A stretch of DNA of 51,313 bases from Dactylosporangium sp. (GTDB lineage Bacteria; Actinomycetota; Actinomycetes; Mycobacteriales; Micromonosporaceae), in assembly GCA_013041765.1 (NCBI GenBank), contig JABDRL010000348.1, forward strand, positions 1 through 51,313. The letters run 5' to 3'. The notes under the pieces were generated by a model. The model saw only the letters and a program-made list of their open reading frames with translations. It did no database searches and was not told the DNA's origin. The position numbers were made by a program, and so were the translations under genes. Below, one piece after another: positions 1 through 8,146 of this stretch. Every line of letters begins with the position of its first letter. Position 1 is the first letter of the stretch.

Positions 1-697
1 GCCCCCCACCGTGGATGTCGAACTCGTCCCCACGATACCGCCAGGCCATCGCGGAGCACTCGATGTGCCATCCCGGCCGGCCGGGGCCCCAGGGCGACGG
101 CCAGCTGGTTTCTGCCGGTTCATCGGCCTTGACGCCCTTCCACAGGGCGAAGTCCAACGGATCTCGCTTGGCCCGAGCGGGACCGTCCGCCGCTGGCTCC
201 ATGTCGCTGGGACGTCGGCCGGACAGCGAACCGTACTCGGGGAACGACCGCACGTCGAAGTAGACGTCCCCGCTGCCGTCCGCGGCGGCGTAGGCATGCC
301 CCTTGTCGATCAGACGCCGGACGAGTTCCAGCATCTCGGGGATGTGCCCGGTCGCTCTCGGTTCGTAGGTCGGCGGCAGCACCCCCAGCGCGTCGTAGTC
401 GGCGGCCAGCACGCGCTCGTTGGCATAGGCGATCTCCCAGAAGGGTCGCCCCTCTTCGATGGACTTTGAAATGATCTTGTCGTCGATATCAGTGACATTT
501 CGGATGAATGTCACTGTGTACCCGGAGTGCAGCATCCACCGGCGAAGCACGTCGTAATTCACGCTCGACCGCAAATGACCGATATGCGGCACCGACTGCA
601 CGGTGAGACCACACAGGTAGATCCCGACCTCGCCAGGCCTCTGCGGAACAAAGTCCCGCACCGATCGGGTCGCGGTGTCATACAAGCGCAGTGTCAC
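1..697 (-). CDS. cysS: Cysteinyl-tRNA synthetase, 5' part (runs off left edge)
   Basis: Class Ia synthetase that charges tRNA-Cys with cysteine in the cytoplasm. Only the first 232 codons are inside the window. The nucleotide-binding HIGH motif is at residues 38-41 (context PHIGHLRS), just after the zinc-ligand Cys of [16 protein letters not shown] follows, and near the edge comes GWHIECSAM with further zinc-ligand Cys/His residues. The related mycothiol ligase MshC normally has a different segment in place of DIDDKII, so CysS is the better call. The GTG at 695-697 gives the expected N-terminus. A -10-like TACGCT ends 7 nt before it and there is no Shine-Dalgarno sequence, so the mRNA is probably leaderless. 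In many actinobacteria cysS lies right beside ispF; here about 12.4 kb separates them. Confidence 0.97.
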   Translation of the reverse strand, partial: MTLRLYDTATRSVRDFVPQRPGEVGIYLCGLTVQSVPHIGHLRSSVNYDVLRRWMLHSGYTVTFIRNVTDIDDKIISKSIEEGRPFWEIAYANERVLAADYDALGVLPPTYEPRATGHIPEMLELVRRLIDKGHAYAAADGSGDVYFDVRSFPEYGSLSGRRPSDMEPAADGPARAKRDPLDFALWKGVKADEPAETSWPSPWGPGRPGWHIECSAMAWRYRGDEFDIHGGG

Positions 698-704
698 GGT
701 TGCC

Positions 705-710
705 AGCGTA
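705..710 (-). promoter_or_regulatory. -10 box of a leaderless cysS promoter
   Basis: TACGCT on the minus strand, separated by 7 nt (GGCAACC) from the cysS GTG. This puts the transcription start at or next to the start codon. No convincing -35 is seen. The same TACGCT-N7-start layout recurs upstream of coaX and of the gene at 37631-38206. Confidence 0.55.
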
Positions 711-790
711 GCCGCCCAGGTGCCCAGCCACCGCGACTGACCCACCGGCCTCCCGCCACGCTCACCGGCGCGGCGCGGCGCGTGGCCGTA

Positions 791-994
791 CTACCCTCGG
801 ACCGGCCCGGCAGCCCGCAGCCCGCACAGGAACCTGTCCCACTCTTGGACCGAAATCACCAGGCCGGCACTGTCCGGGCTACTGGAATCCCATATTCTGA
901 CACCAGCCCCGGTCCGCTCAACCTCAATACAGGCTGTCGATTCGCAGAAACTGCTGCGTCTGGCCCGCCCCGGCGGGCCTTCTGCCGTCGACAT
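791..994 (-). CDS. DUF397 domain protein (copy A)
   Basis: A 67-residue DUF397 protein. The family is small, acidic and restricted to actinobacteria, and is usually encoded beside an HTH/DUF5753 regulator; members are thought to act as protein partners of that regulator, with no known enzymatic activity. Typical family features are visible: RRSSFCESTACIEV near the N-terminus, a central VRIWDSSSP turn and a C-terminal VQEWDRFLCGL helix. The ATG at 992-994 follows a strong ribosome binding site (GGAGGCGCC). It is the last gene of the module. A hairpin terminator and a separate promoter stand between it and copy B, so it can be transcribed alone. Assignment to the family is firm; the role here is inferred. 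Confidence 0.88.
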   Translation of the reverse strand: MSTAEGPPGRARRSSFCESTACIEVERTGAGVRIWDSSSPDSAGLVISVQEWDRFLCGLRAAGPVRG

Positions 995-1017
995 GGCGCC
1001 TCCAATCAGATCCCACG

Positions 1018-1046
1018 GGGATACTCTACCTTTTCATCAAGGTCAA
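1018..1046 (-). promoter_or_regulatory. Promoter for DUF397 copy A
   Basis: On the minus strand TTGACC (1041-1046) is followed after exactly 17 nt by TATCCC (1018-1023). It lies just past the hairpin at 1057-1096 and 24 nt or less ahead of the copy A start codon. It is a housekeeping-type promoter by sequence only. Confidence 0.55.
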
Positions 1047-1056
1047 TGTAAAAGAC

Positions 1057-1096
1057 GACGGTGGTGGCACATGAGAATCCATGTCCCACCACCGTC
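1057..1096 (-). terminator. Intrinsic terminator after DUF397 copy B
   Basis: Two 17-nt arms (1057-1073 and 1080-1096) pair with a single mismatch around a 6-nt loop. Read on the minus strand, the stem is followed by GTCTTTTA, a short U-rich tract. It begins 12 nt after the stop codon of copy B and separates the two DUF397 genes. Confidence 0.75.
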
Positions 1097-1108
1097 ACCT
1101 CGGTCCGG

Positions 1109-1324
1109 CTATTTGGGGACGCTCCGAGGAACCACGAATCCGTCGTCCGCCACAGTATTGATGAACTCGTTCCAGCCTTGAGTCCCGAACGCGAGTCCCA
1201 CCAACGACGCACCTGCGGTATCCGTCATATACACCCACCGGCCGGACGCCCCGACGCCTATGCAGGCCGACGATTCGCAATAGGAGCTGACCGCCCACCG
1301 AGGACAGCCGTTGTCGAGCTCCAT
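1109..1324 (-). CDS. DUF397 domain protein (copy B)
   Basis: A second DUF397 protein, about 71 residues from the start chosen here. It has the family pattern WAVSSYCESSACIGV, a central VYMTDTAG and the closing GWNEFINTV helix. It is clearly diverged from copy A, so the pair is not a recent duplication. The ATG at 1322-1324 is preferred over one 36 nt upstream because AAGGGG lies 5 nt before it. It lies 190 bp downstream of the HTH/DUF5753 gene and is followed at once by the hairpin at 1057-1096. By analogy with WhiJ-type loci it probably encodes the small partner of that regulator. Confidence 0.85.
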   Translation of the reverse strand: MELDNGCPRWAVSSYCESSACIGVGASGRWVYMTDTAGASLVGLAFGTQGWNEFINTVADDGFVVPRSVPK

Positions 1325-1514
1325 CAAAGCCCCTTCCCGTGTTTCATCAACCACAGGCATAATCCAGACGGAGATCCCGTTGCATCTTGCCCTACGGTGT
1401 ACCCAGGACTACCGCCACCTGGAATTACGCAGACAATCGGGCGGACGGCAGACGCTTTGCGAAAGCTTAGCCCAAGGCTTCGGTTCACGGGACGATAGCG
1501 TCCAAACTCGCAGA

Positions 1515-2471
1515 TCAGGGCGCCCCGACAGGCCGCCCGAGCGGAATCGCGGCACTCCGCTCCGCCCCCGCCTCGTTCCATTGATCACGAACGCGTCCAG
1601 CGGAAAAGGCCTGGGTCCGCCTCTCGATGACGAAGATGGATTCCTCCTGGCCAAGGGCACAGGACCACAGCCGCTCGAAGGCGATCCGATGCCTGGAGAC
1701 CCGCTCCAGGTCCTCGACGACCTCGTCATCGGTGAAGTTCTCCCGGTACAGCAGCGATCCTCGCCCGTCCTCGAGGTCGAGAATTGAAAACGCTCCGGTA
1801 AGCACGAACGGCGCTCCCGCGGTGAACGGCACCACTCGAATCATTACTTGATTTGCCCCGGCTCGGCGGAGCAAGGCATCGAACTGCTCCGCCAGGACAT
1901 CGGGTTCGCTAACCTCACGGTGCAGAATCGACTCGTCAAGAACAACCATCAACTTCGGCCGATCATCCCGAGCGAAGAACTCCTGCTGGCGCCGCATCCG
2001 AACCTCGTGACGGACCTCGACGTCAGATTCGGTCAGCTGCTGACCGACGTAGTCTCGCAGAATTGCCGCGGCATACCGGGGCGTCTGCAACAGTCCCGGA
2101 ACGACCACGATGTTGAACATCCGGATCGCCTTGGCCTCGGTCTCAAACTGAATCAGCCGCTGGAGGCCATCCGGAAGATGTCCTCGATATCGCTGATCGA
2201 ACCACCAGGAGTGCCGATGACGCGAAACTTTCGCGTCATTGACCAGTTCCCGCACGATGGTCTGGTCGGTGATTTCGAGATGCGCGAGAAGAGCCCGGAG
2301 ATCGGTAGCGGAGATCGTCACTTCCCCGCTCTCGATCCGCATAAGTTTGGACACCGACCATTCCATCGCCCAGGCGACCTGCCCCTGCGTCAGCCGCTTC
2401 GCGTCCCGAGCCGCCCGGAGTGCAAGTCGCACCCGGCGCCTGGCGACCGCTGGCGACTCGGCAGAGGTCAT
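1515..2471 (-). CDS. XRE-family HTH regulator with DUF5753 domain
   Basis: A 318-residue DNA-binding regulator of the WhiJ-like group. A Cro/C1-type helix-turn-helix covers about residues 13-70 (LTQGQVAWAMEWSVSKLMRI). The DUF5753 domain follows from about residue 105, beginning FETEAKAIRMFN with the typical VPGLLQTPRYAAAIL. In Streptomyces such proteins are usually encoded with DUF397 partners and influence development or antibiotic production. Both partners are present here (1109-1324 and 791-994). The ATG at 2469-2471 follows GGAAGGTGAGGC, and the DUF6232 gene ends only 36 nt upstream, so the two are probably co-transcribed. The target genes cannot be read from the sequence. Confidence 0.93.
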   Translation of the reverse strand: MTSAESPAVARRRVRLALRAARDAKRLTQGQVAWAMEWSVSKLMRIESGEVTISATDLRALLAHLEITDQTIVRELVNDAKVSRHRHSWWFDQRYRGHLPDGLQRLIQFETEAKAIRMFNIVVVPGLLQTPRYAAAILRDYVGQQLTESDVEVRHEVRMRRQQEFFARDDRPKLMVVLDESILHREVSEPDVLAEQFDALLRRAGANQVMIRVVPFTAGAPFVLTGAFSILDLEDGRGSLLYRENFTDDEVVEDLERVSRHRIAFERLWSCALGQEESIFVIERRTQAFSAGRVRDQWNEAGAERSAAIPLGRPVGAP

Positions 2472-2507
2472 GGCGCCTCACCTTCCGAAGGCACGCGACG
2501 GGTCCCC

Positions 2508-2927
2508 TCAGGACCGCCCGCTGCTGTGTCCCTCGCGTGCGCGGACCAGCGCCCGCTGGACTTGGCCGAAAACTCGGGCGTCGTCCGAACTGTAAAGCAG
2601 GACGTCGTGGTTGTGATAGACCGCCCGCAATTCCTGGGCGCGGGGACGGATTCTCATGCACGCACCGCCCACCGCCGAAGGCGTTGCCACCAGCAGCACC
2701 GCGAGTAGCCACGCCTCCACGGAATTCAGCAGCGACCAGCTGAGCGCGACAATGATCAATGCGCCGGTGGCCGTGTGGATAGATGCGGTCACCGTTCGAT
2801 CCAGGGAGTGCCGGACGACTCGAAGTTCCCTCAGGTCCTGGACGTTGAACCGCTGCGGATAGGGAGTCAGGACCTCGAACGCCTCGTGAGTGATGAACGC
2901 GTCTGGTCCTCGGTAGTACAGGGGCAT
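2508..2927 (-). CDS. DUF6232 family membrane protein
   Basis: A 139-residue protein of unknown function. It begins MPLYYRGPDAF, contains the VQDLRELRVVRH segment typical of DUF6232, two closely spaced hydrophobic segments (about residues 52-90, with LIIVALSWSLL and AWLLAVLLVATPS), and a C-terminal soluble stretch YSSDDARVFGQVQRALVRAR that is the best family hallmark. The ATG at 2925-2927 is chosen over an upstream start because GGAGGAAGGAG lies directly before it. It is the first gene of a module with the HTH/DUF5753 regulator and the DUF397 genes. DUF6232 and DUF397/HTH genes often lie close together in actinobacteria, but no mechanism is known. Confidence 0.8.
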   Translation of the reverse strand: MPLYYRGPDAFITHEAFEVLTPYPQRFNVQDLRELRVVRHSLDRTVTASIHTATGALIIVALSWSLLNSVEAWLLAVLLVATPSAVGGACMRIRPRAQELRAVYHNHDVLLYSSDDARVFGQVQRALVRAREGHSSGRS

Positions 2928-3225
2928 AGCTCCTTCCTCCTCCGGCCGACGTGTTGCGCGAAGGGCGGAGACTGGGCCACGATTGGCGTCAGAGACATCT
3001 CCCACCCCCGCTCACAGCGCCGAGACAGGACGTCACCCGGTAGCGGCCGAGTGCCATCGTTTCTTCGCGTCAACTCTGCGTATCGAACCGCGACTACAGT
3101 ATGTACTTGCCCCCTCACTGATCGCCAGTATGCAAGGAGCCATATCGCTGGTTGCGCTATGGTCGTCAGCGGGAAGGCATCGTGCGACGAAGAAGATCAC
3201 GATGCCTCTGAGCGGCACAAACGAC

Positions 3226-3253
3226 CGTGGGGGCCGCTGCGGCGGCCCCCACG
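3226..3253 (-). terminator. Perfect 12-bp hairpin downstream of fum
   Basis: Arms 3226-3237 and 3242-3253 (CGTGGGGGCCGC and its exact reverse complement) close a TGCG tetraloop. It lies 35 nt past the fum stop codon and in front of the promoter region of the DUF6232 module. There is no U tract, as is common for actinobacterial terminators. Confidence 0.7.
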
Positions 3254-3267
3254 TGAGTGAACTGTCA

Positions 3268-3291
3268 TGATTCCCTATTCAAAGGGAATCA
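3268..3291 (-). other. 8-bp inverted repeat containing the fum stop codon
   Basis: TGATTCCC (3268-3275) and GGGAATCA (3284-3291) pair exactly around an 8-nt AT-rich loop. The fum stop codon (3289-3291) is inside one arm. Together with the hairpin at 3226-3253 it forms a double 3' structure. It may terminate transcription or protect the mRNA end. Confidence 0.6.
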
Positions 3292-4944
3292 GCGACGACC
3301 GATGGTCAGCACCGGCTGAGCGGTCTCCGCGAAGAAGTCGTTGCCCTTGTCATCGACCACGACAAACGCGGGGAAGTCGACAACCTCGATCTTCCAGATG
3401 GCCTCCATGCCGAGCTCCGGATATTCCAGCACCTCGACCTGCGTGATGCAGTCCTTGGCCAAGCGAGCGGCCGGTCCGCCGATCGAACCGAGGTAGAACC
3501 CGCCGTTACGCTGGCATGCCTCAGTGACCTGCCGGGACCGGTTGCCCTTCGCCACCATCACCAGCGATCCGCCGGCGGCCTGGAACCGCTCAACGTAGGA
3601 GTCCATGCGCCCCGCGGTGGTCGGTCCGAACGAGCCGGCCGGGTATCCCTCCGGCGTCTTGGCGGGCCCGGCGTAGTAGACGGCGTGGTCACGCAGGTAC
3701 TGCGGCATCGGTTCCCCCGCGTCCAGCCGCTCGGCGATCTTCGCGTGGGCGATGTCCCGCGCGACGACCAGCGGGCCGTTCAACGAGAGCCGCGTCTTCA
3801 CCGGATGCCTCGACAGCTCCGCGCGGATCTCCGCCATCGGCCGGTTGAGGTCGATATGCACCGTCTCACCGTCGACGTCGGTGTCCGTGGCGTCGGGGAG
3901 GAAGCGCGCGGGGTCCGTCTCCAGGCGTTCCAGGAACGCGCCCGCTGCCGTGATCTTCGCAACAGCCTGCCGGTCGGCCGAGCAGGATACCGCGATACCC
4001 ACCGGGCAGGAGGCGCCGTGCCGCGGCAACCGCACCACCCGCACGTCGTGACAGAAGTGCTTCCCGCCGAACTGTGCCCCGATGCCGAACTGGCGGGTCA
4101 GTTCGAGGATCTCGGCCTCCAGATCGAGGTCACGGAAGCCGTGGGCACTCATGGATCCCGCGACGGGCAGGGTGTCCAGATACTTCGCCGAGGCGAGCTT
4201 GGCCGTCTTCAGCGTATGCTCCGCCGACGTGCCACCGATGACGACGGCGAGGTGGTACGGCGGGCAGGCCGCGGTGCCGAGCGAGCGCAGTTTCTCCTCC
4301 AGGAAGCGCATCATGCTCGTCGGATTCAGCAACGCCTTGGTCTCCTGGTACAGGAAGGTCTTGTTGGCCGACCCTCCGCCCTTGGCCATGAACAGGAGCT
4401 TGTACTCGTCGGCGTGTCCCGCGGGGTCTTCGGCGAAGATCTCGATCTGGGCGGGAAGGTTGTTGCCGGTGTTGCGTTCCTCCCACATCGTCAGCGGGGT
4501 GACCTGGGAGTACCGCAGGTTCAGCGTGGTGTAGGCATCGAAGACCCCCCGCGCGATCGCCTCCTCGTCCCCACCGTCCGTCAGCACGTGCCGACCACGC
4601 TTGCCCATGATGATCGCGGTACCGGTGTCCTGGCACATCGGCAGCACGCCGCCGGCCGAGATGTTCGCGTTGTGCAGCAGGTCCAGCGCCACGAACCGGT
4701 CGTTCGGAGATGCTTCCGGATCGGTGAGGATGGCACCGACCTGGGCAAGGTGCTCCGGCCTCGAATAGTGCGCGATGTCGTGCATCGCTGCGGCCGTCAA
4801 CGCGGTCAGCGTGGACCCGGCCACGGTAAGGAACTGCCGGCCTCCCGGTCCCTCTTCGACGGCAATGCCATCGGTGGTGACCAATCGGTACTCGGTCTCA
4901 TCGTGGCCGAGCGGGAGCAAAGGAGAATACACGAATTCAGGCAC
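3289..4944 (-). CDS. fum: Class I (iron-sulfur) fumarate hydratase
   Basis: A 551-residue enzyme that interconverts fumarate and malate in the TCA cycle, using an oxygen-sensitive [4Fe-4S] cluster. The alpha region carries [11 protein letters not shown], with the first cluster Cys. [18 protein letters not shown] carries the second and [10 protein letters not shown] the third. The beta region includes [11 protein letters not shown] and KGNRS. The full length matches the single-chain class I type (FumA/FumB). Longer in-frame starts exist up to 5163, but the GTG at 4942-4944 is preferred: it gives the usual [13 protein letters not shown] start, and a -10-like TAGGCT ends 7 nt before it, so the mRNA is probably leaderless. 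It is transcribed alone and ends in two hairpins. Class II fumarase is common in actinobacteria; whether one exists elsewhere in this genome is unknown. Confidence 0.96.
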   Translation of the reverse strand: MPEFVYSPLLPLGHDETEYRLVTTDGIAVEEGPGGRQFLTVAGSTLTALTAAAMHDIAHYSRPEHLAQVGAILTDPEASPNDRFVALDLLHNANISAGGVLPMCQDTGTAIIMGKRGRHVLTDGGDEEAIARGVFDAYTTLNLRYSQVTPLTMWEERNTGNNLPAQIEIFAEDPAGHADEYKLLFMAKGGGSANKTFLYQETKALLNPTSMMRFLEEKLRSLGTAACPPYHLAVVIGGTSAEHTLKTAKLASAKYLDTLPVAGSMSAHGFRDLDLEAEILELTRQFGIGAQFGGKHFCHDVRVVRLPRHGASCPVGIAVSCSADRQAVAKITAAGAFLERLETDPARFLPDATDTDVDGETVHIDLNRPMAEIRAELSRHPVKTRLSLNGPLVVARDIAHAKIAERLDAGEPMPQYLRDHAVYYAGPAKTPEGYPAGSFGPTTAGRMDSYVERFQAAGGSLVMVAKGNRSRQVTEACQRNGGFYLGSIGGPAARLAKDCITQVEVLEYPELGMEAIWKIEVVDFPAFVVVDDKGNDFFAETAQPVLTIGRR

Positions 4945-4951
4945 GATCGGC

Positions 4952-4957
4952 AGCCTA
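4952..4957 (-). promoter_or_regulatory. -10 box of a leaderless fum promoter
   Basis: TAGGCT on the minus strand, 7 nt (GCCGATC) before the fum GTG. No Shine-Dalgarno sequence is present. The alpha/beta hydrolase at 48145 has the same TAGGCT-N7-start layout. Confidence 0.55.
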
Positions 4958-5026
4958 GCGCGGTCGCCCCGGGCGAATGAGCCAGGCAACGCTAAGAGGC
5001 TGGCCCGCACCGGATGCGGCGGCCGT

Positions 5027-6346
5027 TCAGGGGGTTCCGGTGAACGCGACCACGCCGACTTTCCGTCCCCGGCCAAGGACCAGGCCGGATTCCCCGCATC
5101 CGAGGACATCGGCGGACAGCCGCGCCGAAAGCAGCTTCTTTCCGGATCCGGGGGCATAGGCAACGGCCCGACCGATGTCCTGGTCCAGCACGATCGCCGC
5201 GGCCGGGCACAGCGTGAGCGCCGCCCGCGCCGGGAGCGGGTGGGTCCACCGGACAGCGCCGGTGGCGAGGTCGACCGCGTGCACCGCCTTCCGATCGGCG
5301 CTCCGGACCAGGGCCGAATGCTCGTCGGCGACCTGCACGGCCTCGTCTGCCGCGCCGACCCACACCTCGCGCCCGTCGGCGGCTGACAGCAGGACCGGAC
5401 GCCCGTCGGCTCTGGTGACGGCGAGGGTGCCGCCGCCGCCCGCCGGAGCCCGACGTTGCTCGCAGCCCGCGCCCGTCACCGTGTGCGGGTCGTACCCCGT
5501 GCGCCGCCACACCACGGTCCCGCTGGACGCGTTGCGCCCTTCGATCGTGAACTTGCACCCGCCGTCGGCGGGCTCCGCCGTGGTCACCACCGCCCGTCCC
5601 CCGACGATGGTCACGCGGGCGTCGGCACCGGCCGGGATGGCCGAGAGACGCTTGCCGGCGGTCAGGTCCAGTACCTCCACCCGTCGCTCCGCGGAAAGCC
5701 CGAGCAGTGCTGGCAGGGCCGCCGGCACGGTCGCTGGGGCGTCGCCGAAGGCTCCGCCGGGGCTTCGGGTGCCCACCACATCGTGGTTGGCCCCCGTGTT
5801 GGTTCTTCCGAGGCCGGGAACCGTCAGCTTCCACCGCACCGCGCCGTCCAGCGGCGCCCGGGATGCCAGCACGCACGGGCCAGAACCGGCGCAGCCCAGC
5901 GTCAGCACGGCGGTACGAAACGTCCAGGCCCCGATCGCCGACTCGTCCCGCCAGCGCGCCGAGCCGGTGGCCGGGTCGAGGGCCTCCAGACCGTGGCCCC
6001 GCCGGCCGGCCAGGACCATGGCGGTGTCCCCGTCGCCCGCGATGGCGCTCCAGTCCGCCGACGCGCGCCACAACTCCCGGCCGGTACGGGTGCCCCGGGC
6101 CTGGACGGTGCCGCGGATCAGGATGATCGTGGCATCGTCCAGAACGATGGCGCTGGCCGGCTGGTCCCCAACCGTCGTCGTCCACTCAGGCTCCGGGCTG
6201 GACAGTGATCCCGCCCGGTCCAGAAAGGCCAGCAGATCTGGCACCGGATTCGTGCCCGTGACCAGGAAATACGAGATCACCAACGCGAGGACACCAATCA
6301 CGCCGAACGCCGCCTCGAACCGGTTGAGAAGCGCGTTCTTGGCCAC
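5027..6346 (-). CDS. Membrane-anchored PQQ-like beta-propeller protein A
   Basis: A 439-residue protein with one N-terminal membrane segment (about residues 13-30, [16 protein letters not shown]) and an extracytoplasmic domain made of repeated PQQ-like/BamB-type blades. Each blade ends with a pattern such as [44 protein letters not shown] or TGAVRWTHP. The PQQ cofactor ligands of true quinoproteins are not evident, so a binding or scaffold role is more likely than dehydrogenase activity. The GTG start lies 3 nt after the stop of the permease gene, so the two form an operon under the divergent TetR regulator. A second such propeller is encoded at 10723-12093. Function unknown. Confidence 0.82.
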   Translation of the reverse strand: MAKNALLNRFEAAFGVIGVLALVISYFLVTGTNPVPDLLAFLDRAGSLSSPEPEWTTTVGDQPASAIVLDDATIILIRGTVQARGTRTGRELWRASADWSAIAGDGDTAMVLAGRRGHGLEALDPATGSARWRDESAIGAWTFRTAVLTLGCAGSGPCVLASRAPLDGAVRWKLTVPGLGRTNTGANHDVVGTRSPGGAFGDAPATVPAALPALLGLSAERRVEVLDLTAGKRLSAIPAGADARVTIVGGRAVVTTAEPADGGCKFTIEGRNASSGTVVWRRTGYDPHTVTGAGCEQRRAPAGGGGTLAVTRADGRPVLLSAADGREVWVGAADEAVQVADEHSALVRSADRKAVHAVDLATGAVRWTHPLPARAALTLCPAAAIVLDQDIGRAVAYAPGSGKKLLSARLSADVLGCGESGLVLGRGRKVGVVAFTGTP

Positions 6347-6349
6347 GGG

Positions 6350-7378
6350 TCACACGATAGAGCCTTCGGCCGGACCGGTGCCGTCCGCGACGCTCGCCTG
6401 ACCGGTTTGGGCTTGGTGTCCGGTCCCCCGATGGTTTCCCAGCATGATCATCACAAGTCCGGCAGTGGCCCAGCAGACCAGGGTCACCGCCGGCCCGGCA
6501 GCTCCGGCCCCGTCGAAGTAGGACACCTCGCGCAGCAGGGTGCTGCCGGCTCCGGGCGGCAGCAACTGTCCCAGCTGTCCCCACGGCTGCGGCAGCAGTT
6601 CCGGAGCCGAGGAGACCCCGGAGAACGGGTTGCCGACGGCCAGCATGAGGAGACCGCCGATCCCGAGTCCGGCGGGTCCGAGCAGAGTGGAGAGACCGAG
6701 CACGGTGCCCGCCATCGCCAGGGCGAGCAAACCGATCACTCCGGCGTTCGCCAGGTAGTTCCCGGATAGCGCGTCCATGCCGTATTGCAGCACGCCGGTT
6801 CCGACGAGGGCCGCCAGCACAGAGAAGGTCACGACACCGACCAGTCTCCCCAGCCGTCCCCTGACGACGAACATCAGCAGCGCGCCGACCAGCAGACTGG
6901 TCAGGACCACGGGAAGAAAACCTGCGGCGAAGCCGACGCCTCGGGGATCGTCCTCGGTGGTCGGCACGACATCGACCACGGCCACCCGCCCGCCCTGACC
7001 GAGTTCCTGCGCGACCGGTGTCAGCAGCTGGGCGACCACCGGACTCGCCGCGGAAGCAAGGTGCAGGGACAACCCGTCGGCGCCGACGATGAACGCGGCG
7101 TACGCCTCGTGGTCGCGCAGCATCTCGTCGGCTTCGGTCTCGCTGCTCACCAGGGTTGTCGTGAACGCCCCGGGCCGCTGGTCCGCCAGCGTGTCGGCCA
7201 ACCGGGTCGCCGCGGCGGCCGGCCCGGCGATGATGATGGGGAGGTCCCGCGGGGCGGTGTTGACCGCTGGCCACGCGAACAGCGTCACCAGAAGGGCCTG
7301 CACGAGCACGGCGAAAACGGCCACGACGAGGGCGTGACGCGGCATGGGGCTTCGGCCACCGAGTGCGGTCTCGGCCAT
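6350..7378 (-). CDS. ABC-2/DUF3533-like membrane permease
   Basis: A 342-residue integral membrane protein. One transmembrane segment (about 16-36, ALVVAVFAVLVQALLVTLF) is followed by an extracellular domain of about 120 residues, then five or so further segments from about residue 155 to 310. This layout is that of YhgE/Pip and ABC-2 exporter permeases, which export drugs or lipids or serve as phage receptors. No ATPase gene is adjacent. The start ATG follows AGGAGGATGGT. It is divergent from a TetR-family gene, and paired operator-like sequences lie between them, so it is probably repressed by that TetR protein and induced by an unknown compound. The cytoplasmic C-terminal tail is short and hydrophilic. 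Confidence 0.8.
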   Translation of the reverse strand: MAETALGGRSPMPRHALVVAVFAVLVQALLVTLFAWPAVNTAPRDLPIIIAGPAAAATRLADTLADQRPGAFTTTLVSSETEADEMLRDHEAYAAFIVGADGLSLHLASAASPVVAQLLTPVAQELGQGGRVAVVDVVPTTEDDPRGVGFAAGFLPVVLTSLLVGALLMFVVRGRLGRLVGVVTFSVLAALVGTGVLQYGMDALSGNYLANAGVIGLLALAMAGTVLGLSTLLGPAGLGIGGLLMLAVGNPFSGVSSAPELLPQPWGQLGQLLPPGAGSTLLREVSYFDGAGAAGPAVTLVCWATAGLVMIMLGNHRGTGHQAQTGQASVADGTGPAEGSIV

Positions 7379-7391
7379 ACCATCCTCCTAA

Positions 7392-7405
7392 AACGAATCA
7401 ACGTT
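7392..7405. promoter_or_regulatory. Operator-like inverted repeat 1
   Basis: AACG-N6-CGTT (14 bp), placed between the permease -10 box and its ribosome binding site. It shares the AACGAAT core with the site at 7451-7464. Likely a second TetR binding site; inferred. Confidence 0.45.
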
Positions 7406-7419
7406 CTCTATTCCTTGCC

Positions 7420-7448
7420 AGCGTGTACTCCGGTTCTGGCGTTGTCAA
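7420..7448 (-). promoter_or_regulatory. Promoter of the permease/propeller operon
   Basis: On the minus strand TTGACA (7443-7448) is followed after 17 nt by CACGCT (7420-7425). The -35 box overlaps the -35 of the divergent tetR promoter, so one bound repressor could block both. Confidence 0.5.
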
Positions 7449-7471
7449 GAAACGAATGTTCATTTTATATT
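7442..7471 (+). promoter_or_regulatory. Promoter of the tetR gene
   Basis: TTGTCA (7442-7447), an 18-nt spacer and TATATT (7466-7471), 6 nt before the ATG at 7478. This indicates a leaderless mRNA. The spacer contains the operator-like palindrome at 7451-7464. Confidence 0.65.
7451..7464. promoter_or_regulatory. Operator-like palindrome 2 inside the tetR promoter spacer
   Basis: AACGAATGTTCATT is a 14-bp imperfect palindrome, with AA-x-GAA/TTC-x-TT matching on both halves. It lies entirely between the -35 and -10 boxes of the tetR promoter and next to the divergent -35. A repressor here would explain autoregulation and control of the permease operon. Confidence 0.55.
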
Positions 7472-7477
7472 GATCGC

Positions 7478-8092
7478 ATGCCTCGCGTCTCGGAAGCCCA
7501 TCTCGAAGCCCGCCGCCGCCAGATTCTGGAGGCCGCCCGCACCTGTTTCGTCCGCTCGGGCTTCCACGCCACCTCGATGCAGGATGTCATCGCTGCGGCC
7601 GACCTCTCGGTCGGAGCGGTGTACCGCTACTTCCCCAGCAAGCACGCGCTGGTCCAAGCCATCGCCGAGGAGGCCATTGGAAGGATCGCGGTGTCCACCG
7701 AGCGATTGATGGCACTCGAGCCGCCGCTGCCGCTCCTGGAACTGATAGACGAGATTCTGCGATTCGTCGACCAGGAAACGGCTCCCGATCGGGGCGTCAT
7801 GCGCATGGCCGTGCAGGTCTGGGGTGAGGCCCTGGTCGACGACCAACTCGCCGGCACGGTCGCCTCGGTCTACGGCCATCTGCGGAATCGCTACACCGCC
7901 GTAGCGGCGCGGGCCCAGGCCCGGGGGGAACTGGAGGCAACGGCGGATGCCCCCCAGGTCGCATCCATCCTGTTCGGACTGACCCTCGGCTACGGACTCC
8001 AACGAATGCTTCTCGGAGATGTTGACCGGGGTGCATATCTTGCCGGATTCCGGCAGCTACTGTCACTGCGGGAGTCCGGGCCGGAACGCTGA
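7478..8092 (+). CDS. TetR/AcrR-family transcriptional repressor
   Basis: A 204-residue one-component regulator. The N-terminal HTH is clear: RRRQILEAARTCFVRSGF, TSMQDVIAAADLSVGAVYRY and FPSKHALVQAIAEEA, over residues 10-60. The C-terminal part is an all-helical ligand pocket (LLELIDEILRFVDQET and onward) of the kind seen with small hydrophobic ligands. The ATG is the first codon after a TATATT -10 box at 6 nt, so the transcript is leaderless. It is divergent from the permease/propeller operon, and an imperfect palindrome lies in its own promoter spacer. Autorepression and control of the exporter-like operon are the natural inference; the ligand is unknown. Confidence 0.92.
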   Translation: MPRVSEAHLEARRRQILEAARTCFVRSGFHATSMQDVIAAADLSVGAVYRYFPSKHALVQAIAEEAIGRIAVSTERLMALEPPLPLLELIDEILRFVDQETAPDRGVMRMAVQVWGEALVDDQLAGTVASVYGHLRNRYTAVAARAQARGELEATADAPQVASILFGLTLGYGLQRMLLGDVDRGAYLAGFRQLLSLRESGPER

Positions 8093-8146
8093 CAAACCCC
8101 ACGGTTGCCCCCGGACGTCGCCGAGGAAACCTGCGACACTTACCCC

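Noticed and set aside
4945-5163. 73-codon N-terminal extension of fumarase
   Set aside because: It would overlap the propeller gene, is not conserved, and lies upstream of the TAGGCT box.
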